Shown here piece after piece: positions 17,526 to 26,154 of a stretch of DNA of 64,000 bases. This DNA is from Leptolinea tardivitalis. Lineage in GTDB: Bacteria > Chloroflexota > Anaerolineae > Anaerolineales > Anaerolineaceae. Numbering within the stretch: the first letter of the stretch is position 1; each line of letters opens with the position of its first letter. The position numbers and the translations under genes are program-made. The notes below the pieces were generated by a model. The model worked only from the letters and a program-made list of their open reading frames with translations. It was not told where the DNA came from and did not search any database. Location: contig NZ_BBYA01000012.1 in assembly GCF_001050275.1 (NCBI RefSeq), forward strand, positions 152,542 to 216,541, read 5' to 3'.

Positions 17526-18881
17526 ATGAATGAACTGATCATTGTTGGCGGTGGTTTGGCTGGTTGCGAAGCGGCATATCAGGCCTTAAAACGAGGAGTC
17601 TCTGTCAAACTATACGAAATGCGGCCTTTGACATCCACGTCAGCCCACATAACAGGGAATCTTGCAGAACTGGTATGCTCAAATTCCCTGGGTTCCCTGC
17701 TTCCAGACCGTGCGTCAGGATTATTGATGCATGAATTGGAAAAATTGGACTCACTATTACTTCGAATTTCCAGAGCTACAGCGGTTCCGTCTGGAAGTTC
17801 ATTATCAGTAGACCGGAATACTTTTTCACACAAGGTGGAACAAGAGCTTGGTAAATTTCCAAACTTTCACCTTATCCGGTATGAGATAAAAACCCTGCCT
17901 GATAGTCCGACAATTCTTGCTTCTGGTCCCCTTACTTCTCCTTCATTGGCAGAAGCTGTCGCAAAATTTACCGGTCAAAATAACCTGTTTTTTTATGATG
18001 CAGTTGCGCCCATCATTTTTCGAGATTCCATAGATTTTTCCATCGCCTTTTCAGCATCACGATTTGCAGCTGAAAAAGGTCAGACGGCAGACTATATCAA
18101 TTGTCCTATGTCCAGAGACGAATTTGATGCATTTGTTTCAGCCCTGGTGACCGCAGATCGGATACCTCTAAAAATCGATGAGAAAAATATAGTTGACGGA
18201 GTGAATGCCGGGAAAAGCAAGTTTTTTGAAGGCTGCCTTCCTATTGAAATAATGGCTGAACGGGGCCAAAAAGCCCTGACCTTTGGACCAATGCGCCCTA
18301 TTGGATTGATGGACCCACGTACAAACCAGAGACCTTACGCTGTGGCGCAGTTACGCCAGGATGATTTATCTGGATCGCTATACAACATGGTAGGGTTTCA
18401 AACCAATCTTACCTATCCAGAACAAAAACGTGTTTTTCGCATGATTCCCGGATTAAAACATGCAGAATTTATTCGATTGGGGCAAATGCATCGGAATACA
18501 TTCATTGCATCACCTACAGTTTTATTCCCAACCATGCAATCCAAAATACGCCCTGATGTTTTTTTTGCCGGGCAAATAACTGGTATTGAAGGTTATCTGG
18601 GCAATATTTCCTCCGGATTGCTGGCAGGAATCAATGCCGTCAATTTTTTAAGGAATTCTGATCTGCTTGTATTTCCTCCAACTACCATGATAGGTGCACT
18701 TTGCCGATATATTACAGAAAGTTCACCAGATCATTTTCAACCGATAAAAGCAAATTTCGGCCTTCTTCCAGAAATAAAAAACAGATATGTTGGCCGCCTT
18801 GAAAGAACCACCCAGTATGTTGAAAATGCTTCATTAGCGATGGATACTTATCTTCAAGAAGTTGGAGATCAATTACGATAG
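17526..18881 (+). CDS. trmFO: FAD-dependent tRNA uridine-54 C5-methyltransferase
   Basis: Methylates U54 of tRNA to ribothymidine with methylenetetrahydrofolate and FADH2. 451 residues from MNELIIVGGGLAGCEAAYQ; the open frame extends 17 codons further but without family similarity. The N-terminus is the Rossmann FAD site GGGLAGCEAA. The TrmFO signatures NLAELVCSNSLGS, NCPMSRDEFDAF and QITGIEGYLGN are all present. Divergent from rpoN, with 106 bp between. The start has no strong Shine-Dalgarno. Confidence 0.95.
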   Translation: MNELIIVGGGLAGCEAAYQALKRGVSVKLYEMRPLTSTSAHITGNLAELVCSNSLGSLLPDRASGLLMHELEKLDSLLLRISRATAVPSGSSLSVDRNTFSHKVEQELGKFPNFHLIRYEIKTLPDSPTILASGPLTSPSLAEAVAKFTGQNNLFFYDAVAPIIFRDSIDFSIAFSASRFAAEKGQTADYINCPMSRDEFDAFVSALVTADRIPLKIDEKNIVDGVNAGKSKFFEGCLPIEIMAERGQKALTFGPMRPIGLMDPRTNQRPYAVAQLRQDDLSGSLYNMVGFQTNLTYPEQKRVFRMIPGLKHAEFIRLGQMHRNTFIASPTVLFPTMQSKIRPDVFFAGQITGIEGYLGNISSGLLAGINAVNFLRNSDLLVFPPTTMIGALCRYITESSPDHFQPIKANFGLLPEIKNRYVGRLERTTQYVENASLAMDTYLQEVGDQLR

Positions 18882-18884
18882 ATT

Positions 18885-19772
18885 ATGGAAAAATCAATTC
18901 ATACAGTATTAAAATCGGTTCTCCTTCTTTCCACATGTTTACTTGTTTTCGTAGCCATTATTTTTAATCCGTTTGGGAGAACTTCATTCCAATCTTTCCA
19001 GGCATTTTCTTATCTCACCAAAATGCAAGGCTTTGGTCCGCGTATTCCTGGTTCAACCGCCCATGAAAATGCACAGAATTACATAATAAATACCCTTCGA
19101 CAAAACGGTTGGACAGTGGAACTTCAGTCTGGTCAGATGTCTGGTTTACCGTATCACAACATACTGGCATGGAAAGGGAAAAAACAAATTTCCATTCTCC
19201 TGGGTTCTCACTATGATTCGCGCATGAAAGCAGATCATGACAAAGACGAAGATTTTCAGGACTTCCCGGTTCCAGGTTCAAACGATGGAGGATCAAGTAC
19301 GGCTGTTTTACTGGAGCTTTCCCGAATTCTTCCTGAAAAATCAACGAAGAATATTGGATTTGTTTTCTTTGATCTGGAAGATCAGGGCGATTTGAATGGT
19401 TATGAATGGATTCTTGGAAGCCGTGAATTTATTAAGAACAATAGATTCAGACCTGAAAAGATGATTTTATTGGATATGGTGGGAGGTTACAACCAAACTA
19501 TTCAACCACCGTCAAATTCTGATGAGGAAATATACGAATCTATATTCAACTCTGCCAAAAATCTCGGCTACGAGAATTTCTTTCTGACACAGGGAACAGG
19601 TGGCATCCTTGATGATCATGTCCCATTTTTAGATGCAGGTATACCATCAGTTGATTTAATTGATATTATTGATCCAGGCTGGCATACCGCTCATGACGAT
19701 CTAGAAAATGTAAACCTGATCAGCCTTCAGAGGATAGGTGATACTCTCTATGATTGGCTGCTCTGTCAATAA
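18885..19772 (+). CDS. M28-family zinc peptidase / glutaminyl-cyclase-like, membrane-anchored
   Basis: 295 residues starting 3 nt after trmFO. An N-terminal hydrophobic segment (residues about 12-28) serves as signal anchor, so the catalytic domain is outside. M28 zinc-ligand motifs are visible: LGSHYDSR, GSNDGGSSTAVLLEL, FFDLEDQGD, and a C-terminal HTAHDDLENV. Length and the DLEDQGD-type acidic site are as close to glutaminyl-peptide cyclotransferases as to aminopeptidases, and sequence alone does not decide. Probable co-transcription with trmFO has no obvious functional meaning. Confidence 0.85.
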   Translation: MEKSIHTVLKSVLLLSTCLLVFVAIIFNPFGRTSFQSFQAFSYLTKMQGFGPRIPGSTAHENAQNYIINTLRQNGWTVELQSGQMSGLPYHNILAWKGKKQISILLGSHYDSRMKADHDKDEDFQDFPVPGSNDGGSSTAVLLELSRILPEKSTKNIGFVFFDLEDQGDLNGYEWILGSREFIKNNRFRPEKMILLDMVGGYNQTIQPPSNSDEEIYESIFNSAKNLGYENFFLTQGTGGILDDHVPFLDAGIPSVDLIDIIDPGWHTAHDDLENVNLISLQRIGDTLYDWLLCQ

Positions 19773-19786
19773 TAAGAAAGTGGCTA

Positions 19787-19815
19787 TTGACAGATTGGAT
19801 TCAATTTTATAGAAT
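19787..19815 (+). promoter_or_regulatory. Sigma-70-type promoter of the cold-shock gene
   Basis: TTGACA (19787-19792), 17 bp, TAGAAT (19810-19815). It leaves a leader of about 155 nt, and long leaders are typical of csp mRNAs. Confidence 0.8.
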
Positions 19816-19859
19816 ATTTGAAGTATGGCGATTGTGTATTTGGATCAAAGAAAAGGGGA

Positions 19860-19912
19860 CCGGTCTGTTAAACCGAACCGCAGGCCGGGGTTTTTGTTTT
19901 AAGCCTGCCGGC
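19860..19912 (+). promoter_or_regulatory. Structured csp 5' leader with competing hairpins
   Basis: CCGGTCTG (19860-19867) pairs with CAGGCCGG (19881-19888), one G-U pair, followed by a T-rich tract (19889-19900): terminator-like. GCAGGC (19880-19885) can instead pair with GCCTGC (19903-19908), which breaks the first stem. The layout is that of an attenuator or temperature-responsive switch; the mechanism is inferred. Confidence 0.5.
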
Positions 19913-19979
19913 ATCCTTGACTTTTCTCAAGCACAGAGGCCAATCCATCATCCGTTTTTAGTATCAGGAGTGTATTCCA

Positions 19980-20189
19980 ATGAGCGATAGCGAAACCGGC
20001 ACAGTAAAGTGGTTCAACACGAGCAAAGGTTACGGCTTTATTCAGCGTAACGGAGCTCCCGATGTGTTTGTCCACTACTCGGCGATCGACGCCGAGGGAT
20101 TCAAGAACCTTGAAGAAGGCCAGAAAGTGGAATTCTCCATCGAGAAAAGCCCGAAAGGTTTGCAGGCTGTACACGTCAAACTGATTTAA
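19980..20189 (+). CDS. csp: Cold-shock domain protein (CspA family)
   Basis: 69-residue single OB-fold protein that binds single-stranded RNA and DNA. It has RNP1-like KGYGFIQR and RNP2-like VFVHYSAI, and the usual start GTVKWFN. AGGAG lies 9 nt before the ATG. Monocistronic, with its own promoter, a structured leader and a strong terminator. The gene's codon use is more GC-rich than its neighbours, as expected for a highly expressed gene. Confidence 0.97.
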   Translation: MSDSETGTVKWFNTSKGYGFIQRNGAPDVFVHYSAIDAEGFKNLEEGQKVEFSIEKSPKGLQAVHVKLI

Positions 20190-20205
20190 TCAAATGAAAT
20201 TGGCG

Positions 20206-20233
20206 AAACCTCCCTTTCAGGGAGGTTTTTTTA
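20206..20233 (+). terminator. Intrinsic terminator of csp
   Basis: AACCTCCCT and AGGGAGGTT with a 3-nt loop followed by seven T residues; it overlaps the 3' end of the convergent gene. Confidence 0.9.
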
Positions 20234-20500
20234 TTTTTTGGCAGGTTCCTCTTGAAAAAGCCAATAACCGAGGGAAAGAAATATTATCCCTCCCACGATA
20301 GCTGATCCTAAGCGCAATGGCCCAACAGTCCCAATAGCTAATCCAGCGGATACACCGGCAAAATGCCCCAACCAGAAACCCAACCAGCTCACCAACAGAT
20401 CAAGTAAAAGAGTAGTGAAACTACCACCTTTCCATAGATGGAAAACTGCCCCAAGGCATGTCGATACCAGAACGCCGAAAAGGAACGCCGGAAGTGTCAT
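20231..20500 (-). CDS. Small hydrophobic membrane protein, function unknown
   Basis: 89 residues with three predicted hydrophobic stretches rich in Gly, Leu and Val (about 4-20, 28-55, 62-82) and a short charged tail. The GxxxG-type spacing resembles small glycine-rich membrane proteins, but no family is recognised. Its ATG overlaps the mnmA stop by 4 nt, so it is translated from the iscS-mnmA transcript. No functional inference beyond membrane location. Confidence 0.7.
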   Translation of the reverse strand: MTLPAFLFGVLVSTCLGAVFHLWKGGSFTTLLLDLLVSWLGFWLGHFAGVSAGLAIGTVGPLRLGSAIVGGIIFLSLGYWLFQEEPAKK

Positions 20501-21585
20501 TTATATGCTACCTGTGAAATTATCCCACCTCCGAGGCATACATCACCGTCATAGAGCACAGCTTGTTGCCCGGGTGTAATATCTCGGATTTTATTATCAA
20601 ATTTTACACAAATTGCACCATTCCCGCGAAGGGAAATTGAAGCTGGAACAGCCGGTGCTTTATATCGAATTTTCACTTCAGCTTTTTCTGGAAAAGACGT
20701 CGATATATCCGAAATCCAATTCATGGTTTCAATGAAGAAGGTATCAGAACCCAATTCTTCCTTTTTCCCGATAACCAAAGAATTCGTTTCAATTTCTTTT
20801 CGCAAGACGTAATACGGTTCCTGTATCGCGCCTAAGCCTTTGCGTTGTCCAATTGTGTATTCTGGCAGTCCGGTATGTTCACCCAGCTTCTTTCCATTCA
20901 CATCAACGATTGGACCTGGTTCCAGAATTTCTGGAACCATCCTCCTAAGAAAATGGCGGTAGTCATCTCCAGCCAGAAAACATAGATCCTGGCTGTCCTT
21001 TTTTTCAGCCGTTGGGAGGTTAAAATTTCTGGCTATATCGCGCACCACACGTTTCTCTAAATCTCCAATTGGCAGGATCGTGGCTCGCAACTGTTCCTGG
21101 GTTAGCCCGGAAAGAACATAAGATTGGTCTTTTCCTTCATCCAACCCTTTTTTCAGAATAATACGTCCATCTCTTCCCTGTTCCAACCGGGCATAGTGTC
21201 CGGTCGCCAGATATGAAGCACCCAAATTTTGAGTCTCCTGAAGAAAGAATCCCCAACGGATTACCTGATTGCAACGCACACATGGGTTTGGCGTAATGCC
21301 ACTTCTATAACCATCAAAAAAGAATTCTACAATCTCTTTTCGGAATAAATCGCGCGCATCAATTACATAGAAAGGAATTTCAAGCATAGACGCTACTCGG
21401 CGAGCAGCTGTCATTGCTTCAGGAGTACAGCAGGAGTTTTCACATTCCTTTCCGGGTTCCGTCCATAAACGTAACATAATCCCTGTCACGTCATATCCTT
21501 GCTGTTTTAATAACAAAGCAGCAACGGAACTATCCACTCCTCCGCTCATCCCTACAACAACTTTTTCTTTCAAGCCCGCTTTCAT
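20497..21585 (-). CDS. mnmA: tRNA-specific 2-thiouridylase
   Basis: Forms 2-thiouridine at position 34 of Lys, Glu and Gln tRNAs, using ATP and sulfur relayed from a cysteine desulfurase. 362 residues, normal for MnmA. PP-loop GMSGGVDSS (12-20) binds ATP; catalytic Cys102 is in NPCVRCNQ and Cys202 in SQDLCFLAG. The gene overlaps iscS by 4 nt, pairing the sulfur donor with the acceptor enzyme. Confidence 0.96.
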   Translation of the reverse strand: MKAGLKEKVVVGMSGGVDSSVAALLLKQQGYDVTGIMLRLWTEPGKECENSCCTPEAMTAARRVASMLEIPFYVIDARDLFRKEIVEFFFDGYRSGITPNPCVRCNQVIRWGFFLQETQNLGASYLATGHYARLEQGRDGRIILKKGLDEGKDQSYVLSGLTQEQLRATILPIGDLEKRVVRDIARNFNLPTAEKKDSQDLCFLAGDDYRHFLRRMVPEILEPGPIVDVNGKKLGEHTGLPEYTIGQRKGLGAIQEPYYVLRKEIETNSLVIGKKEELGSDTFFIETMNWISDISTSFPEKAEVKIRYKAPAVPASISLRGNGAICVKFDNKIRDITPGQQAVLYDGDVCLGGGIISQVAYK

Positions 21586-22733
21586 TTCCGCATTCTCTGT
21601 ATGGATTCTGCAAGAGCTTGGACCAGAGCATCCACCTGCATTTCGGTTGACTTATCTCCCAGAGTTATTCTCAAAGATCCAAGAGCCAGTTCAGGCTGAA
21701 TTCCTAAAGCCAGCAAAACGCCAGAAGGAGAAGGTGAACCCACTTTGCAGGCAGAACCCGATGAACACGCAAATCCGCGAGCATCAAGATACATAAGCAG
21801 ACGGTTTCCATCAATCCCATCAAAAACAAAACTCGCATGGTTTGGCAGGCGCCGGGTCGGATGACCAGTAAGTTGAGAACCAGAAATTTCATGCAATATT
21901 TTACAGATCAAACGGTCCCTCAAGTAGGAAAATCTGGCATTTCTTTCCTCAATATTATTTTGAGCCAGGTAAAAAGCTTCTGCTAAACCGATAATAAGTG
22001 GAATATTCTGTGTGCCAGCCCTTTTATGATTTTCCTGTCCTCCACCTGTCTGCACAGGCAATAGATCTGATATCGAGTTCAACCCCAAAAGACCTACTCC
22101 CTTAGGACCATACATCTTATGAGCCCCAATTGAAATTAGGTTCAGATGGTCTCTTACCATATCCATTGGCAGATGGGCAGCCGCCTGGACGGCATCGCTG
22201 TGAAATGGAATGTTTTGCTCCTGACATATTCTTCCAATCTCTGCGATTGGATTGATTGTCCCGATTTCATTATTCCCATATATGACAGAGACTATGGCTG
22301 TTTTTTTGGTTAATAGATTGCGAACTGTGTCAGGGTCAACCATACCAAACTGATCAACCGGTAGAATTTTCAAAACAAAACCGAATTCATCCCTTAATTG
22401 GATGGCTGTTTTGGAAACAGCATCATGTTCTACAGGAGAAATGACTATTTCATCGGCTCCGTATAATTTTCTACGCGAAAACGCACATCCTCGCATCGCA
22501 AAGTTGTCACTTTCGGTTCCACCCGATGTGAATATGACATTTTCAGATGGGATATTGAGCACTTTACCACAACGGCTTCGTGCCTTTTCCAGAACAGCTT
22601 CGGCCGATTGCCCCCATTGATGAATGGATGATGGATTACCGAATATTTCTGAAAAATATGGAATCATCACTTTCAGAACATCCGGACTGACTGGTGTGGT
22701 TGCAGCGTAATCAAAGTAGACAGAATTTGTCAT
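21582..22733 (-). CDS. iscS: Cysteine desulfurase (IscS/NifS family)
   Basis: PLP enzyme that takes sulfur from cysteine onto a persulfide. 383 residues; PLP lysine 206 in GAHKMYGPKG, the HSDAVQAAA stretch, and catalytic Cys323 in a mobile CSSGSAC loop. Translational coupling with mnmA points to tRNA thiolation as the main job, although general Fe-S supply is possible because no other desulfurase or isc scaffold gene is in view. A minus-strand TATAAT (22753-22758) lies 20 bp upstream with no good -35. Confidence 0.95.
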   Translation of the reverse strand: MTNSVYFDYAATTPVSPDVLKVMIPYFSEIFGNPSSIHQWGQSAEAVLEKARSRCGKVLNIPSENVIFTSGGTESDNFAMRGCAFSRRKLYGADEIVISPVEHDAVSKTAIQLRDEFGFVLKILPVDQFGMVDPDTVRNLLTKKTAIVSVIYGNNEIGTINPIAEIGRICQEQNIPFHSDAVQAAAHLPMDMVRDHLNLISIGAHKMYGPKGVGLLGLNSISDLLPVQTGGGQENHKRAGTQNIPLIIGLAEAFYLAQNNIEERNARFSYLRDRLICKILHEISGSQLTGHPTRRLPNHASFVFDGIDGNRLLMYLDARGFACSSGSACKVGSPSPSGVLLALGIQPELALGSLRITLGDKSTEMQVDALVQALAESIQRMRK

Positions 22734-22843
22734 AATATACCAATTTAAGTGGATTATAGCATGGGAGCCTGTATCATCAGCTTTCGTTCAATCCGTCTGA
22801 CTGATATAATGAATCTAAATATTTTCTAATCCAAGAGGACAAA

Positions 22844-24265
22844 ATGACTTTTCAAATTCATTTTGGAACAGATGGTTGGCGCGGAGTAATTGCGGAAGAC
22901 TATACCTTTGATAACGTGAGAAGATGCGCCCAGGGCTACGCAAATTACATGGTTTCTACAGGTAACAGTGGGAAGTGGTTTGTGGTAGGTCATGATAAAC
23001 GATTTGGATCAGAGAACTTCGCCATGGCAGCTGCCGAAGTCCTGGCTGGAAATGGTCTGAAAGTCTACCTTACTGATGGTGCCACTCCAACTCCTGTAAT
23101 TGCGTTTTCCGTAGTTCATCGAAAGGCGGCTGGAGCTATCAACATTACCGCTTCGCATAATCCACCTACTGACAATGGTTTTAAAGTTCGAAACTTCACC
23201 GGTGGTGCCATTGATCCGCAAGGTTTAATTCAAATTGAAAAAGGCATTCCTGATTCTATGAATGATGTCAAACGGATGCCAGCTAATGAAGCTCTGGAAA
23301 AGGGATTTATCGTTATTTTTGATCCCAAACCGGATTATTTGACTCATCTCAAGGACCTGATTGATGTCGAACCGATAAAGAAAGCCGGTTTGAAAATTAT
23401 CGTCGATACAATGTGGGGAAATGGGGCTGGCTGGTTTACTGAAATTTTGTCGGGTGGAAAAACTCAAGTGACCGAAATCCACAACACCCGAAATCCATCT
23501 TTCCCTGAAATGAAACGGCCGGAGCCAATTCCACCCAATATTAACGTTGGTTTGAAAACCACAGTAGATACCCATTCTGATGTATTGATTATCACAGATG
23601 GGGATGCAGATCGAGTCGGGATTGGTGATGAAAACGGTAACTTTGTCAACCAATTGCAGGTTTATGCTCTTCTGGCTTATTACTTATTAAAAATCCGAGG
23701 TGAACGCGGTGCCATTGTTCGCACATTGTCCACCACATGTATGCTTGATAAACTCGGAGAAATTTATAACGTTCCGGTCTATGAAACAGGTGTTGGGTTC
23801 AAATATGTTGCCCCAAAAATGACCGAAACCGATGCCATGATTGGCGGTGAAGAATCCGGTGGATTCGCTTTCAGGGGAAATGTTCCCGAACGCGATGGCA
23901 TTCTGGCCGGTTTGTATTTTCTTGATCTAATGGTTAAAACTGGCAAAAAACCGACTGAATTGATTGATGAATTATATTCCATTGTCGGTCCACATTACTA
24001 CGATCGTGTTGACCGCAGCTTCTCGGGAGACCGCAAAACCCGCGAAGCAAAGATACTGGATGCCAAACCAAAATCCATCGGCGGGCTTGGTGTCGTCAGA
24101 TTGGATACTACAGATGGATACAAATTTGTGCTGGATGATGGTGGCTGGATGCTTATTCGCTTCTCCGGCACAGAACCTATCATGCGTGTCTACACTGAGA
24201 CCACCCATAAAGATAAAGTCCAGGCTATTTTGCAGGATGGGTTGAAAATTGCTGGATTATCGTAG
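22844..24265 (+). CDS. Phosphoglucomutase/phosphomannomutase family protein
   Basis: Alpha-D-phosphohexomutase interconverting hexose 1- and 6-phosphates for glycan precursors or glycogen. 473 residues with the four domains: phosphoserine Ser104 in [11 protein letters not shown], metal loop DGDADRVG (Asp252, 254, 256), sugar loop GGEESGGF, and phosphate-binding [14 protein letters not shown]. An AAGAGGA Shine-Dalgarno and a TATAAT at 22805-22810 precede it. Glucose versus mannose preference is not decided by these motifs. Confidence 0.94.
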   Translation: MTFQIHFGTDGWRGVIAEDYTFDNVRRCAQGYANYMVSTGNSGKWFVVGHDKRFGSENFAMAAAEVLAGNGLKVYLTDGATPTPVIAFSVVHRKAAGAINITASHNPPTDNGFKVRNFTGGAIDPQGLIQIEKGIPDSMNDVKRMPANEALEKGFIVIFDPKPDYLTHLKDLIDVEPIKKAGLKIIVDTMWGNGAGWFTEILSGGKTQVTEIHNTRNPSFPEMKRPEPIPPNINVGLKTTVDTHSDVLIITDGDADRVGIGDENGNFVNQLQVYALLAYYLLKIRGERGAIVRTLSTTCMLDKLGEIYNVPVYETGVGFKYVAPKMTETDAMIGGEESGGFAFRGNVPERDGILAGLYFLDLMVKTGKKPTELIDELYSIVGPHYYDRVDRSFSGDRKTREAKILDAKPKSIGGLGVVRLDTTDGYKFVLDDGGWMLIRFSGTEPIMRVYTETTHKDKVQAILQDGLKIAGLS

Positions 24266-24271
24266 GTTGTT

Positions 24272-25069
24272 GTGATTATTGATACACATTGCCATCTGAA
24301 CTTTAACTTATTCGAAGACGATCTTTCCGAAGTACTGGACAGAGCCAGATCGGTGGGTGTTGGACGGATAGTTGTCCCGGCCACTGATCTGGCAACCAGC
24401 TATGAAGCGATTTCGCTTAGCCACAGGATACCGGAAGTATTTGCGGCCGTTGGCATCCACCCGAATGATTGCCAGAGTTTCGCTCCTTCAGATATTGAAG
24501 AACTTCGTACATTAGCAGGTGATCCTAAAGTAGTAGCCATAGGCGAGATAGGTCTCGATACTTTTCATAAAGATGTGGAACTGGGTCAACAGATAACAGT
24601 TTTTCAGGCACAGCTAGATATTGCCATGGAATTAGACCTACCTGTATTAATTCATAATCGTGATGCAGATGACGCCATTCTCCCCATTCTTGAGAATTGG
24701 ATACTTATGAGAATCAAGAATGGGAAGAATACGGAAATACCAGGTATTCTGCATGCATTCAGTTCCTCTATGGCCTTTGCCAGATCAGCATCAGATCTGG
24801 GATTTTATTTCGGTGCTGCCGGCCCGATTACGTATAAAAATGCCGATGATAAACGGAATATCTTCCGTTCAATAGACAGGAATAAGGTAGTCCTAGAGAC
24901 TGATTCACCATTTCTGGCACCCAATCCGAAAAGAGGGAGAAGGAACGAACCAGCTTTTACTCAATTTATTGCTAACGAAATGGCTGCAATCTGGGATATT
25001 TCGGTTGAAAAAGTTCAAGAAATTACAACAAAAAATGCCGCCAGGATTTTTCAATGGACCAATCTGTAA
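24272..25069 (+). CDS. tatD: TatD-family metal-dependent hydrolase
   Basis: 265 residues starting at GTG, 6 nt after the mutase stop. TIM-barrel hydrolase with N-terminal HCH metal site (DTHCHLNF), VGIHPND, GEIGLD, IHNRDAD, HAFSSS and the C-terminal ETDSPFLAP. TatD enzymes are 3'-5' exonucleases or D-aminoacyl hydrolases active in DNA repair and tRNA proofreading. The gene overlaps the next by 16 nt. Confidence 0.94.
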   Translation: MIIDTHCHLNFNLFEDDLSEVLDRARSVGVGRIVVPATDLATSYEAISLSHRIPEVFAAVGIHPNDCQSFAPSDIEELRTLAGDPKVVAIGEIGLDTFHKDVELGQQITVFQAQLDIAMELDLPVLIHNRDADDAILPILENWILMRIKNGKNTEIPGILHAFSSSMAFARSASDLGFYFGAAGPITYKNADDKRNIFRSIDRNKVVLETDSPFLAPNPKRGRRNEPAFTQFIANEMAAIWDISVEKVQEITTKNAARIFQWTNL

Positions 25070-26040
25070 TAATTAACACATCCACCATATTTGACTATGT
25101 CCGACCTGACCTTCTTAAGATGGAGGACCTTATCCGGCAACAAATGAAGGAAAGCTATGTTGACCTGACAAATGCTCTCGAACTACTACTTTCTTCAGGT
25201 GGAAAACGAGTCCGGCCAACAATCACAATTCTGGTGGGTAAGTGTCTGAAAGCTGATTATCATCGCATCATTACGATGGCTGGATCAATCGAATTGTTAC
25301 ATACTGCTACTCTTGTACATGATGATTTGATCGATGGATCACTTCTCAGACGAGGTTCCCCTACATTGAATTCAAAATGGTCTGCCGGCGCAACAGTTTT
25401 AACTGGTGATTATCTTTTTGCCACAGCAGCCAGACTATCTTCTGAAACCGCTTCGATTGAAGCATTAAAACTATTTTCGCAAACTCTTCAAACAATCGTA
25501 AATGGGGAAGTACGCCAAATGTTCTCACCCCGATGCCTTCCTGGAAGAGAAGAGTACTACAAACGTATCTATGCGAAAACAGCATCTCTCTTTGAGACCT
25601 CTGCCGCTGTTGCCGGCATAATAAGCGAAGCCGGGAAAGAGACAGTACAGGCGCTGTCAACTTTTGGCCGCGAAATTGGCATGGCTTTTCAGATTGCTGA
25701 TGATATTCTCGATTTCACAGGCGACGAATCTGTCATGGGAAAACCCAAAGGCAGCGATCTTCGTCAGGGATTAATCACCCTGCCAACACAAATATTCATT
25801 GAAGATAATCCGCATCATCCAGTGGTTGAAAAAATTACAACATCAGGTTGCATATCTGAATCTGAGGATATCAAAGGATTTATCCAAGAAATCATTGATC
25901 GTAATACAATCGAGAAATCCTACTCTATTGCCGATGAATTCATAGAACGCGGTATTAATGCTCTTGAGATACTTCCAAATACCATTGAAAAACAAATGCT
26001 TATTAGTCTTGTTCAATCACAGGCTCGTCGGAATTTTTAG
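25054..26040 (+). CDS. Long-chain polyprenyl diphosphate synthase
   Basis: Trans-prenyltransferase that condenses isopentenyl diphosphate into the side chain of quinones or lipid carriers. 328 residues with the first Asp-rich motif HDDLID (from residue 89), the following RRG, and the second motif ADDILDFTGD; GGKRVRPT is the usual substrate loop. The residues before the first motif (LLHTATLVHDD) are small, as in hepta- to decaprenyl synthases. It overlaps tatD by 16 nt. Confidence 0.93.
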   Translation: MDQSVIINTSTIFDYVRPDLLKMEDLIRQQMKESYVDLTNALELLLSSGGKRVRPTITILVGKCLKADYHRIITMAGSIELLHTATLVHDDLIDGSLLRRGSPTLNSKWSAGATVLTGDYLFATAARLSSETASIEALKLFSQTLQTIVNGEVRQMFSPRCLPGREEYYKRIYAKTASLFETSAAVAGIISEAGKETVQALSTFGREIGMAFQIADDILDFTGDESVMGKPKGSDLRQGLITLPTQIFIEDNPHHPVVEKITTSGCISESEDIKGFIQEIIDRNTIEKSYSIADEFIERGINALEILPNTIEKQMLISLVQSQARRNF

Positions 26041-26110
26041 CGTTTTTAAACATCATTTGATTGCTTTTTATAGTCTTTGATAAAACTTGCGAGAGTTTGA
26101 TAGAAAAAGA

Positions 26111-26154
26111 CCATCATTATTTACCTTTGACAACAAGGTTGATGATGGTTTTTT
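26111..26154 (+). terminator. Hairpin with U-tract directly before the carboxylase start codon
   Basis: ACCATCAT and ATGATGGT pair, with inner arms ACCTT/AAGGT, followed by TTTTTT. It ends the upstream operon, but the start codon of the next gene follows the T-tract at once, so it may also attenuate or control its translation. Confidence 0.7.
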
